A DNA stretch of 64,000 nucleotides from Chondrosia reniformis (taxonomy: Eukaryota; Porifera; Demospongiae; Chondrillida; Chondrillidae), in NCBI GenBank assembly GCA_947172415.1, contig OX359199.1, positions 6,134,884 through 6,198,883 on the forward strand. Direction: 5' to 3'. Of this stretch, positions 11,669-23,170 are shown piece after piece (position 1 is the first letter of the stretch; every line of letters starts with the position of its first letter). Made by a program: the position numbers and the translations under genes. The notes beneath the pieces were generated by a model that did not search any database, was not told where the DNA came from, and worked only from the letters and a program-made list of their open reading frames with translations.

Positions 11669-13142
11669 ATGGCTGCCTTACCTAGGCTACGTTTGGTTCA
11701 GTTTGCAGTGGAAGGCAGACAGCGCATCGGCGCCCTGACTCGTCAAGATGGAGATGTGGTGGATATTTGTGCTGTAGATCCCACAATCCCTTCCTCAATG
11801 AAGGAGCTTCTTAATGGAGGTGATCAATCTTTGTTAGCTGCACAAAAGTTCGTCAGCATTCATAAATAGTTAATATTGAATATTAAAAAGTTGAATTAAA
11901 AATATTCTAAAATCATGTCCCATTGTGCAGGGCATTAGAGAAGGCGCAGGCAGCGAAGAAAAATATATTCCCAAAAGGCAGTTTCGCTTTGAAGGCTCCA
12001 ATTTGTGATCCTCAAAAGGTAATATGCATTGGTATGAACTATGTAGACCACTGCACTGAACAGAACCTGCCAGTTCCTGAAGAGCCAATCATATTTAGCA
12101 AGTTTAGCTCTGCAATCACTGACCCCAATGGACCAGTGCAGTTATCAGAAGAGACTAAAGTAAGTGACAAGTGTTTAAATTGGCAATCATTTGATATGCT
12201 TTTATTGCTATTATAGGAGCTAGATTTTGAGGTTGAGTTAGCCATTGTTATTGGGAAGAGTGGAAAGAAAATTCCAGTAAGTCTATCAATCAGTAATCCC
12301 TTCAGGTTTAAACCAACTAACTGGTGACACTTAAGATTATTGTGAAATACAACCTTTACATTTTCAGTTACTATTTAATGGTAAGCAACTCTTCTCTCCT
12401 TATAAGGAAGCAGAAGCCATGTCCCATGTTGTTGGGTTTACTGTAGCACATGACGTAAGTGCCAGGGATTGGCAGTTGAGGAGAAATGGGGGGCAGTGGT
12501 TAATTGGAAAGACCTTTGACACATTCTGTCCCATTGGCCCAGCCATTGTCACTCGAGGGGCTATATCAGGTAATGGTATCCCTTGTGTTATAAGCAGTTC
12601 ATACCATTTGACTTGCTGTATATCATGAGAGTGTTATACCTTATTATAGATCCTCACAATCTTGGTATCAGATGTAGGCTGAATGGGGAATTGGTCCAAA
12701 ACTCTAATACCAATCAATTAGTTCATAAAACTGAATCACTGATTGCTTTCACTTCACGGTACGTCAAATGTAACCAATTTTTTATGCATTTCTGTTTTAT
12801 ATTAGTATATTTGTTAATTAGATTCATGACCCTGAAGCCGGGTGACTTAATCTTGACTGGTACACCTCCTGGAGTGGGTTGCTTCAGAAAGCCTCCCGTT
12901 TGGCTGAAGGCAAGCAAACTTCCCTTTCTCTCTCTTAGGACAGAATATCAGACTATTGTTAATTGTGTATATTACTGGAATACATTTATGGTTACAGTAT
13001 ACAGTAAATGTGTATTGTAGATGAACAGAGGTAATGAAATAACAGTGTGTCTTCTGTATCTTGTTTTCTTCCATTGCAGAGAGGTGATTCCGTGGAGTGT
13101 GAAATTGATGAAATTGGTGTAATTAGAAATGAAATTGTCTAG
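11669..13142 (+). CDS. FAHD2: fumarylacetoacetate hydrolase domain protein, FAHD2 type
   Basis: Seven exons: 11669-11847, 11931-12159, 12217-12276, 12407-12569, 12650-12758, 12822-12909, 13080-13142; 296 residues, close to the vertebrate FAHD2 length. Family signatures: [30 protein letters not shown], the metal-binding acidic strand [47 protein letters not shown], and the C-terminal [21 protein letters not shown]-fold enzymes are Mg-dependent C-C hydrolases, decarboxylases or tautomerases; FAHD2 proteins are reported as oxaloacetate tautomerases, so this substrate is inferred from family. Intron 1 uses GTTCGT as donor; intron 6 appears to be a GC-AG intron (AAG|GCAAGC at 12910). Confidence 0.92.
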
Positions 13143-13511
13143 CTACACAGTAACTTATGTGAAGTCATTAAACAGTGTACAATAGTGGCAGAAGTTGTTT
13201 CAATGAATAAGGGTTTTACCGTTACAATTACAACAAAATACCTCCGCTTCAGCTAGTAAATTGTAAGCCCCATCGAAAACAGAAAAGGGAAAAGCAGCTA
13301 GCAAGACAAGGCTGGCTAATTCTCAGTTTGTCTGTATAACTAGCTGAAGGCATAGCAGCATAAAATTACCTAGCCCCTGAATCAGGCTTTTGATTGTCTT
13401 TATGACGTCATAAAAGGAGGCGTCATTACAAACTAAAACTAAAGCTTCCTGAATGCCGCCATTTGCAAAAAGGGGCTGCAGCAGGCCTAAATCAGAAAGG
13501 GCGTTGCAGCA
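13143..13511. other. spacer and 5' flank of sulfotransferase copy A
   Basis: The duplicated unit begins near 13430 (AAAGCTTCCTGAATGCCGCC), which recurs upstream of copy B (16434) and, slightly altered, before the insertion upstream of copy C (19911). The part before 13430 is single-copy here, with no gene recognised. Confidence 0.6.
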
Positions 13512-15895
13512 ATGTCTACAAGAAATTTCGGCTGGAAGCAACTTCCAGCTATAGTAGCTGCCGGCTTCCTTATCATTTATTTGTTTGCCGCCTCAAACCA
13601 AAGAATATTCAGTGAGTAACTAACTCGAATATAATAATTGATTGGACACATTTTTGATTTACCTCAGCTACTCTTGATCAACCGTTGAGCAACCTCTCAC
13701 ATCACTTACAAGCTGACTCAACTACGTATAGAAACAAGAACACTACAATTTCGCAGGTACGGGTTTCTCCTTATAAAGGGCTTATAAAGAAGTACTAAGG
13801 TAAAGCGGCCTAATGCGGGACAGTGCCTAAACCGGGACACACAAATTTAATCAAAACGTTTATCCGCTCGATAATTGTCGTTGCTCTGACTTCTTCCACT
13901 TCATTCTTACCTTCGTGATCTGCATATTATGTTACATAATATTAAGGCGGTTAATTCAAAATTCTGGTTAAATGGTTATGGAGAAGGAAACAAAATTAAA
14001 GAAAGCTTAGAGTGGTGTCCTCAGCTATACAGAAGAGCTGAAACATTATGTTATGGTATCCTACAAACAACTTTCTTTGCACGCTCAAAGGGTGTAAGGC
14101 AAACTCTCACTCGGGATAGAAAAACAATGTTGTCTAGAGAGAATGTCTAGAGAAATTGTTAGATGCTGTCAGGTATGTATTGGTCATGCATGCAGAATTA
14201 TGACTCTCTGTAAATCTTGAGTAAATCATTCTTATATACATAAATAATTGTACTTTTCTACAAAACCTGTAGATCCTTGGAAATTAGGGATTATGTGTTG
14301 ATCAAAGCATAGTTGGTTTCACTTTTGGTGTACTGGTTTTGTTTCAAGGCACTTGTTTGCTTGTACTGCAAATAAGCTGAACCATAATATATGGCCATTT
14401 TGGATCAACTTAAACTTGGATTTTAATTTCAATTTTCAGCTCAGAGTCATAATCTGTTAACAGGCCACATGAATGTGTTTAAAACTATATCATTATTGCA
14501 TCATACACATACCTGTCCCGGTTTAGGAATCAATGTGCAAAAATCTAATTTTGGAGGTGTTGCATGCAGTCAGTAATATTTATACTTATATTCTGTAAAC
14601 TCTGTCTTGAATTACGTAGGCTCAGATAATGGAAACATTTTGCAGTCAACATTCTGAAGAATTAACAAATAAACTAATTATTCGACATTTCTACTACAGC
14701 GATAAATTCAAGCTCATATACTGCTATGTTCCTAAAGGTAGGTGGGAGGTAGCCATGAAAAGCTAGCTTGGGAAGTGTGATAATTAGATAATAAATCATT
14801 CACCCTCAATTCCATGATTCATTGATCTACTATATTCTTCATGATATGTGGTGCAGTGGGATGTACTGCTTTGAAAACTACTATGAAAGTCCTTAATGGA
14901 GAGTTACCAGCCAATCAGACAAATTATACCAGAGGCTCAATTCATCGTATGTTAGATTCCAGTAAATTGATTGTATTATCTGAAAAGGAGAGAGAATGGA
15001 GACTTAAGACATACTTTAAGTTCATGTTTGTAAGGGATCCAATTGAACGGATGCTCTCAGCTTATTTTAACAAGGTAAGTTACTTGAGAATTATGTGCGT
15101 TAGTGATAAATTTGGAATCATCGCTTAATTGTTCCTATAAATTATAGTTGGAACATCCACTTTCACCAAGGGTTGACCGTTCAGTGCGAAATGAAGTAGT
15201 AAAGCACCTTTCAAAGCTACTGAATGTACCTGTAAATAATTTTACAAAAACTGCCACTCTGAAAAATGGAAAAACATATAGAGTTATTCCTTTTCAAAAT
15301 TATCTTGAATATTTAACCAAATCCAAGCTTCAGTAAGTCAAATAAATAGCCTGTCCCATTAATAGGGTCTATGCACCTATTCCATTAATTAGGGAAATGG
15401 ACCAGCACTTTACTCCAATGTACCAATTGTGCAATCCCTGTTATGTGAAATATAACTTCTACGGATACTTTGGCAACTTGACACAAGATGTACACACCTT
15501 ACTGGACCTAGTTCATGCTCCTCAGTGGGCCTTCCCACATTCCAACGAACATGCAGATGTCTCTATAAGGGACTTCATGGATGTTTATTTTAAGGACTTA
15601 TCAGTTGAAGAAAGGCAATCATTGAAAGCCAAACTATTCAAGCTTACTGGACATCCATTTGATGTCCTTCCAGATTCAGGGTAAATGCCTAGGGGCGGAG
15701 TGTATAACTATTACATATAGTAACATCTGTGCATAAATACAAACTCTATCACTTTGTTCCACTATTAGTGTATCAAGGGAGTTACTGAAAAGTGCTTTTG
15801 ACATTTATGCAACAGACTATGAGTTCTACAGGAGTCTCTTTCCAGACACTCCTGACTACATAGATAAATACTTTCCTCAACATAACCAGCATTGA
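13512..15895 (+). pseudogene. carbohydrate sulfotransferase, tandem copy A (frame broken in exon 3)
   Basis: Exons: 13512-13611, 13668-13756, 14091-14172, 14620-14737, 14857-15074, 15148-15332, 15393-15680, 15769-15895. Apart from exon 3 it matches copies B and C almost base for base. Exon 3 is 82 nt instead of 81 and reads LSRENV then TAG (about 14147), so the normal splice form stops before the catalytic domain. The downstream exons keep intact PAPS-binding motifs: YCYVPKVGCTALKT (5'-phosphosulfate loop) and FVRDPIERMLSAY (3'-phosphate site). Exon 3 is flanked by phase-0 introns, so skipping it would restore the frame. It is therefore either a recent pseudogene or expressed only as an exon-3-less form. 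Confidence 0.8.
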
Positions 15896-16499
15896 ATATA
15901 TAAAACAATTTATTTTACTTCAAAAAATGTAATTTGACAAATGTTTGCATAAAATATGGTCATTTAAACGTGCAAGTGGCCCATTATATTCAACACTTCC
16001 GCTAGTAGTGGCATGCTCAGTACACTGGAGGTGGTCCCTGGAGTCACTGATGGACTGGTCAGCAGGGCAGAGGAAGAGGTTGTAGAGGATGGTATATAGC
16101 TCTTGAGACTTCAAAGGAGAAAGGATGAAAGGAGAGGCCGCAGTCAGCAAACCAGAGGTCTGCGGCTACACAGAAACAAGAGAGAAGTTGTGACACAAAG
16201 CTGCCCATGAATGATCATAGGATGTGTTATATATACATAGATTACATAGATTCAAAAAAGTATTTCGAGTTTAACAAGTATCTCGAGTTTAAAAACTCGT
16301 GGGGCTGCCACCCCCCGAATTAACTCGCCGCATCGTTGGGCTTTAATATATATATTCTTAATCCTAACGATTGAGGACGCTTAAGTGTCCTGAACTTTAT
16401 AAATAACGATGTAAAAGCTTCGTTAACTAAAGCTTCCTGAATGCCGCCATTTGCAAAAAGGGGCTGCAGCAGACCTAAATCAGAAAGGGCGTTGCAGCA
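15896..16499. other. inter-copy spacer A/B with a TAF9 last-exon fragment
   Basis: On the minus strand, 15998-16155 is a decayed copy of the coding part of the TAF9 terminal exon (compare 23299-23455): [18 protein letters not shown] is kept, then a 'tata' insertion near 16093 shifts frame and the C-terminal end is missing. A spacer containing 'ctcgagtttaaaaactcg' (palindromic) and the start of the next duplicated unit follow. Confidence 0.75.
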
Positions 16500-18885
16500 A
16501 TGTCGAAAAGAAATTTCGGCTGGAAGCAACTTCCAGCTATAGTAGCTGCCGGCTTCCTTATCATTTATTTGTTTGCCGCCTCAAACCAAAGAATATTCAG
16601 TGAGTAACTAACTCGAATATAATAATTGATTGGACACATTTTTGATTTACCTCAGCTACTCTTGATCAACCGTTGAGCAACCTCTCACATCACTTACAAG
16701 CTGACTCAACTACGTATAGAAACAAGAACACTACAATTTCGCAGGTACGGGTTTCTCCTTATAAAGGGCTTATAAAGAAGTACTAAGGTAAAGCGGCCCA
16801 AACCGGGACACACAAATTTAATCAAAACGTTTATCCGCTCGATAATTGTCGTTGCTCTGACTTCTTCCACTTCATTCTTACCTTCGCGATCTGCATATTA
16901 TGTTACATAATATTAAGGCCGTTAATTCAAAATTCTGGTTAAATGGTTATGGAGAAGGAAACAAAGATTAAAGAAAGCTATAGGAGAGATTATTTAAGAC
17001 TTAGAGTGGTGTCCTCAGCTATACAGAAGAGCTGAAACATTATGTTATGGTATCCTACAAACAACTTTGCACGCTCAAAGGGTGTAAGGCAAACTCTCAA
17101 TCAGGGTAGAAAAACAATGTTGTCTAGAGAGGAAGAGAAAGAAATTGTTAGATGCTGTCAGGTATGTATTGGTCATGCATGCAGAATTATGACTCTCTGT
17201 AAATCTTGAGTAAATCATTCTTATATACATAAATAATTGTACTTTTCTACAAAACCTGTAGATCCTTGGAAATCAGGGATTCTGTGTTGATCAAAACATA
17301 GTTGGCTTCACTTTTGGTGTACTGGTTTTGTTTCTATGTCAGACACTTGTTTGCTTGTACTGCAAATAAGCTGAACCATAATATATGGCCATTTTGGATC
17401 AACTTAAACTTGGATTTTAATTTCAAATTTTCAGCTCAGAGTCATAATCTGTTAACAGGCCACATGAATGTGCTTAAAACTATATCATTATCGCATCATA
17501 CACATACCTGTCCCGGTTTAGGAATCAATGTGCAAAAATCTAATTTTGGAGGTGTTGTAGTCAGTAATATTTATACTTATATTCTGTAAACTCTGTCTTG
17601 TATTACGTAGGCTCAGATAATGGAAAAATTTTGCAGTCAACATTCTGAAGAATTAACAAATAAACTAATTAATCGACATTTCTACTACAGCGATAAATTC
17701 AAGCTTGTATACTGCTATGTTCCTAAAGGTAGGTGGGAAGTAGTCATGAAAAGCTAGCTTGGGAAGTGTGATAATTAGATAATAAATCATTCACCCTCAA
17801 TTCCATGATTCATTGATCTACTATATTCTTCATGATATGTGTGCAGTGGGATGTACTGCTTTGAAAACTACTATGAAAGTCCTTAATGGAGAGTTACCAG
17901 CCAATCAGACAAATTATACCAGAGGCTCAATTCATCGTATGTTAGATTCCAGTAAATTGATTGTATTATCTGAAAAGGAGAGAGAATGGAGACTTAAGAC
18001 GTACTTTAAGTTCATGTTTGTAAGGGATCCAATTGAACGGATGCTCTCGGCTTATTTTAACAAGGTAAGTTACTTGAGAATTATGTGCGTTAGTGAAGAA
18101 TTTGGAATCATCGCTTAATTGTTCCTATAAATTATAGTTGGAACATCCACTTTCACCAAGGGTTGACCGTTCAGTGCGAAATGAAGTAGTAAAGCACCTT
18201 TCAAAGCTACTGAATGTACCTGTAAATAATTTTACAAAAACTGCCACTCTGAAAAATGGAAAAACATATAGAGTTATTCCTTTTCAAAATTATCTTGAAT
18301 ATTTAACCAAATCCAAGCTTCAGTAAGTCAAATAAATAGCCTGTCCCATTAATAGGGTCTATGCACCTATTCCATTAATTAGGGAAATGGACCAGCACTT
18401 TACTCCAATGTACCAATTGTGCAATCCCTGTTATGTGAGATATAATTTCTACGGATACTTTGGCAACTTGACACAAGATGTACACACCTTACTGGACCTA
18501 GTTCATGCTCCTCAGTGGGCCTTCCCACATTCCAACGAACATGCAGATGTCTCTGTAAGGGACTTCATGGATGTTTATTTTAAGGACTTATCAGTTGAAG
18601 AAAGGCAATCATTGAAAGCCAAACTATTCAAGCTTACTGGACATCCATTTGATGTCCTTTCAGATTCAGGGTAAATGCCTAGGGACGGAGTGTATAACTA
18701 TTACATATAGTAACATCTGTGCATAAATACAAACTCTATCACTTTGTTCCACTATTAGTGTGTCAAGGGAGTTACTGAAAAGTGCTTTTGACATTTATGC
18801 AACAGACTATGAGTTCTACAGGAGTCTCTTTCCAGACACTCCTGACTACATAGATAAATACTTTCCTCAACATAACCAGCATTGA
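16500..18885 (+). CDS. carbohydrate sulfotransferase, tandem copy B (Sulfotransfer_2 type)
   Basis: Eight exons: 16500-16599, 16656-16744, 17081-17161, 17611-17728, 17847-18064, 18138-18322, 18383-18670, 18759-18885; 401 residues. It starts MSKRNFGWKQLPA and has a type II signal anchor (IVAAGFLIIYLFAA, residues 14-27), a short lumenal stem, then the catalytic domain: YCYVPKVGCTALKT binds the PAPS 5'-phosphosulfate and FVRDPIERMLSAYFNK the 3'-phosphate. The C-terminus has the cysteine-containing 'YQLCNPCYV' and YGYFGNLTQDV segments. This arrangement is typical of Golgi chondroitin/dermatan/HNK-1 sulfotransferases (CHST8-14 group), which move sulfate from PAPS to sugars. The exact acceptor cannot be read. 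Exon 3 is intact, unlike copy A. The acceptor chosen for exon 3 (CTCAAAG) is the only one giving an open frame. Confidence 0.88.
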
Positions 18886-19135
18886 ATATATATAAAACAG
18901 TTTATTTTACTTCAAAAAATGTAATTTGACAAATGTTCGCATAAAATATGGTCATTTAAATGTGCAAGTGGCCCATTATATTCAACACTACCGGTAGTAG
19001 TGGCATGCTCAGTACACTGGAGGTGGTCCCTGGAGTCACTGATAGACCAGTCAGCAGGGCAGAGGAAGAGGTTGTAGAGGATGGTAGCTCTTGAGACTTC
19101 AAAGGAGAAAGGATGAAAGGAGAGGCCGCAGTCAG
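18886..19135. other. spacer B/C, left part, with TAF9 last-exon fragment
   Basis: The minus strand of 19006-19135 repeats the TAF9 terminal exon ([20 protein letters not shown] onward) but ends in an unrelated tail, as in copy A. It is interrupted at 19136 by a transposon-like insertion. Confidence 0.7.
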
Positions 19136-19628
19136 CAGACCTGCCAAGTCTCACGCATCTGGCGTGAGACACACGCATTTGACTGTCATGTCACGCTCAC
19201 ACGCATATCTGTGCCAGATCTCACGCCTTTTCCTGATTCTCACTCACTGTCACACTCACTCTAGTCTAGGTCTTGCAGGACCCCCAGCAGGCAGATCAGC
19301 CATACAGGCTGATGGGGCTATTCCTTGGCTGTGGAGTATATATCTTTAAATTCTTGTCGATGATCTATCCGTATCCCATTTATTACGACTTATAGACTCA
19401 TGATCTAGCAGTAATCCGTAAGCGCAGCGGCGCTTTCTCCTCCATTTTTAATTGATGACGTAATGTATGGTATTAGCCATCTAATGTTAACAGTAAGGGT
19501 AGTGAGGGAAATGTACGCGAGCGTAGCGAGCGAAATTTTTTTTTGAAATCTCACGCATTTTTGGGGGAGTCTCACTCATTTCTTGAGAAAGTCTCACGCA
19601 TGCTCTAAGCCTAGCCTTGGCAGGTCTG
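19136..19628. mobile_element. 493-bp MITE-like DNA transposon
   Basis: Comparison with the copy A flank shows an insertion bounded by perfect 13-bp terminal inverted repeats (CAGACCTGCCAAG at 19136, CTTGGCAGGTCTG ending 19628). The 6-bp sequence AGTCAG lies on both sides (19130-19135 and 19629-19634), consistent with a target-site duplication. Both ends also carry repeated TCTCACGC motifs as subterminal repeats. No transposase is encoded, so it is non-autonomous. The superfamily is uncertain: CAG...CTG ends suit hAT-like elements, but these normally make 8-bp duplications. Confidence 0.82.
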
Positions 19629-19939
19629 AGTCAGCAAACCAGAGGTCTGCAGCTACACAGAAACAAGAGAAATGTTGTGACACAAAGCTGCCCATGAATG
19701 ATCATAGGATGTGTTATATATACACCTATGATTCAAAAAAGTATTTCGAGTTTAATAAATATCTCGAGTTTAAAAACTCGTGGGGCTGCCACCCCCGAAT
19801 TAACTGGCCGCATCGTTGGGCTTTAATATATATATTCGTAATCCTAACGATTGAGGACGCTTAAGTGTCCTGAACTTTATAAATAACGATGGAAAAGCTG
19901 CGTTAAATAAAGCTTCCTGAACGCCGCCATTTGCAAAAA
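19629..19939. other. spacer B/C, middle part
   Basis: Continuation of the duplicated spacer also present at 16150-16460, including the palindromic CTCGAGTTTAAAAACTCG. No gene. Confidence 0.6.
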
Positions 19940-20391
19940 CGATGTATTGACGTATAAATTAAGTGTTACAATAGTTGCGTATGAACCCGTATTATATCAG
20001 AGAGTACGGTAGGCTAGTACCGTAGTTCGGGAAATTTTCGTGTTCGGAAATTTTCGTGGGAAAAATTTTCGTGTTAAAATATTTTCGTGGTCTGGATCGT
20101 ACGAGCGATTGTTGCTGCTGGTACTTCGGACGAAAGTCACCCCTTTGGGTCCGGTAAACCGTCCTTGCGCTGCAGGTATCGCAGTAGAGCCATTTTGGCC
20201 GCGCTCAGCTGTGTTGCGTTTACATATACGTAGATTGTGCAACGTGTTATTATTCGTTGTTAAAAATATTTCGTGTGATAAATTTTCGTGGTTTGAGCCA
20301 ATCACGAAAATATTTTAACAACGAAAATTTCCCGAATTACGGTACTCTCTAATATCTTCCGTAACACACGGAATGGGCAAATTAACAATAT
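19940..20391. mobile_element. insertion with a foldback element (core 19999-20350)
   Basis: This block interrupts the sequence 'ttgcaaaaa/ggggctgcag' that is continuous upstream of copies A and B. Its core begins AGAGAGTACGGTA, reaches GTTCGGGAAATTTTCGTG, and ends with the imperfect inverse (CGAAAATTTCCCGAATTACG then GTACTCTCT). Several 'AAATTTTCGTG' subrepeats lie near both ends. This is typical of a MITE with long degenerate inverted repeats. No coding capacity was recognised, and target-site duplication is unclear because 60 bp of extra sequence flanks the core on the left. Confidence 0.7.
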
Positions 20392-20441
20392 AAGGGGCTG
20401 CAGCAGGCCTAAATCAGAAAAAAGATCCGGGTGTTGCAGCA

Positions 20442-23075
20442 ATGTCTATAAGAAATTTCGGTTGGAAGCAACTTTCAGCTATAGTAGCTGCCGGCTTCCT
20501 TATCATTTATTTGTTTGCCGCCTCAAACCAAAGAATATTCGGTGAGTAACTAACTCGAATATAATAATTGATTGAACACATTTTTGATTTACCTCAGCTA
20601 CTCTTGATCAACCGTTGAGCAACCTCTCATATCACTTACAAGCTGACTCAACTACGTATAGAAACAAGAACACTACAATTTCGCAGGTACGGGTTTCTCC
20701 TTATAAAGAAGTACTAAGGTAAAGCGGCCCAAACCGGGACACACAAATTTAATCAAAACGTTTATCCGCTCGATAATTGTCGTTGCTCTGACTTCTTCCA
20801 CTTCATTCTTACCTTCGGCTTCGCGATCTGCATGTTACATAATATTAAGACGGTTAATTCAAAATTCTGGTTAAATGGTTGTGGAGAAGGAAACAAAATT
20901 AAAGAAAGCTATAGGAGAGATTATTTAAGACTTAGAGTGGTGTCCTCAGTTATACAGAAGAGCTGAAACATTATGTTATGGTATCCTACAAACAACTTTG
21001 CACGCTCAAAGGGTGTAAGGCAAACTCTCAATCAGGGTAGAAAAACAGTGTTGTCTAGAGAGGAAGAGAAAGAAATTGTTAGATGCTGTCAGGTATGTAT
21101 TGGTCATGCATGCAGAATTATGACTCTCTGTAAATCTTGAGTAAATCATTCTTATATACATAAATAATTGTACTTTTCTACAAAACCTGTAGATCCTCGG
21201 AAATCAGGGATTCTGTGTTTATCAAAACATAGTTGGTTTCACTTTTGCTGTACTGGTTTTGTTTCTATGTCAGACACTTGTTTGCTTGTATTGCAAATAA
21301 GCTGAACCATAATATATGACCATTTTGGATCAACTTAAACATGGATTTTAATTTCAATTTTCAGCTCAGAGTCATAATCTGTTAACAGGCCACATGAATG
21401 TGCTTAAAACTATATCATTATCACATCATACACATACCTGTCCCGGTTTAGGAATCAATGCGATTTTGGAGGTGTAATATTTATACTTATATTCTGTAAA
21501 CTCTGTCTTGAATTAGGCCCAGATAATGGAAACATTTTGCAGTCAACATTCTGAAGAATTAACAAATAAACTAATTATTAAACATTTCTACTACAGCGAT
21601 AAATTCAAGCTTGTATACTGCTATGTTCCTAAAGGTAGGTGCATGGGAAGTAGCCATGAAAAGCTAGCTTGGGAAGTGTGATGATTAGATAATGAATCAT
21701 TCACCCTCAATTCCATGATTCATTGATCTACTATCACAGGATCAAATTACAGGTTGCATATGGTGTGAAATCTATTTGAAACTTCTTGAACAGCCAGGTT
21801 TCAAAGGGTGCTCAAGAATGTGCTAACAGATTAATTTCACGGGTTTCAAGTTTTAACAGCCCCCTTTCCGAATTTTATACATACTTTCATACCTTTTGAA
21901 ACCTGGCAGTTCATAGAGTTTCAAATAGGTTTCATGCCTTCTGAAACCTGATATTTGATTCTGTGTATATTCTTCATGATATGTGTGCAGTGGGATGTAC
22001 TGCTTTGAAAACTACTATGAAAGTCCTTAATGGAGAGTTACCAGCCAATCAGACAAATTATACCAGAGGCTCAATTCATCGTATGTTAGATTCCAGTAAA
22101 TTGATTGTATTATCTGAAAAGGAGAGAGAATGGAGACTTAAGACGTACTTTAAGTTCATGTTTGTAAGGGATCCAATTGAACGGATGCTCTCGGCTTATT
22201 TTAACAAGGTAAGTTACTTGAGAATTATGTGCGTTAGTGAAGAATTTGGAATCATCGCTTAATTGTTCCTATAAATTATAGTTGGAACATCCACTTTCAC
22301 CAAGGGTTGACCGTTCAGTGCGAAATGAAGTAGTAAAGCACCTTTCAAAGCTACTGAATGTACCTGTAAATAATTTTACAAAAACTGCCACTCTGAAAAA
22401 TGGAAAAACATATAGAGTTATTCCTTTTCAAAATTATCTTGAATATTTAACCAAATCCAAGCTTCAGTAAGTCAAATAAATAGCCTGTCCCATTAATAGG
22501 GTCTATGCACCTATTCCATTAATTAGGGAAATGGACCAGCACTTTACTCCAATGTACCAATTGTGCAATCCCTGTTATGTGAGATATAACTTCTACGGAT
22601 ACTTTGGCAACTTGACACAAGATGTACACACCTTACTGGACCTAGTTCATGCTCCTCAGTGGGCCTTCCCACATTCCAACGAACATGCAGATGTCTCTGT
22701 AAGGGACTTCATGGATGTTTATTTTAAGGACTTATCAGTTGAAGAAAGGCAATCATTGAAAGCCAAACTATTCAAGCTCACTGGACATCCATTTGATGTC
22801 CTTCCAGATTCAGGGTAAGTAGAAATATCACACTCACTATATATATGCTAGTGACATGTATGTGTACATGCTAGAGACATATATATAAGTGTACATATAG
22901 TAACATCTGTGCATAAATACAAACTCTATCACTTTGTTCCACTATTAGTGTGTCAAGGGAGTTACTGAAAAGTGCTTTTGACATTTATGCAACAGACTAT
23001 GAGTTCTACAGGAGTCTCTTTCCAGACACTCCAGACTACATAGATAAATACTTTCCTCAACATAACCAGCATTGA
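20442..23075 (+). CDS. carbohydrate sulfotransferase, tandem copy C (Sulfotransfer_2 type)
   Basis: Eight exons: 20442-20541, 20598-20686, 21012-21092, 21517-21634, 21991-22208, 22282-22466, 22527-22814, 22949-23075; 401 residues, same architecture as copy B (signal anchor, PKVGCTALKT loop, RDPIERMLSAY site). It differs at a few residues, such as the start MSIRNFGWKQLSA. Intron 4 carries a 231-bp transposon (21735-21965), and intron 7 has a different, AT-rich sequence from the other copies. The gene converges on TAF9, with 95 bp between stop codons. It is probably the ancestral position, because only here is the neighbouring TAF9 exon complete. The sugar acceptor is unknown. Confidence 0.88.
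21735..21965. mobile_element. 231-bp MITE, copy 1 (in sulfotransferase C intron 4)
   Basis: The insertion is absent from the same intron of copies A and B, where the sequence reads 'ctactatattc'. Here TAT is repeated on both sides, a 3-bp target duplication. Termini are inverted: CACAGGATCAAATTACAGGT at the left, and TATTTGATTCTGTG at the right. It is the same family and exactly the same length as 23516-23746. It has no coding capacity. Confidence 0.85.
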
Positions 23076-23170
23076 ATATATATAAAACAGTTTATTTTAC
23101 TTCAAAAAATGTAATTTGACAAATGTATGGTCATTAAATGTGCAAGTAGTACACACAGAGTGTTAAATGA

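Noticed and set aside
13929-14150. Open frame upstream of sulfotransferase A exon 3
   Set aside because: It is intronic in the homologous copies B and C and not open there.
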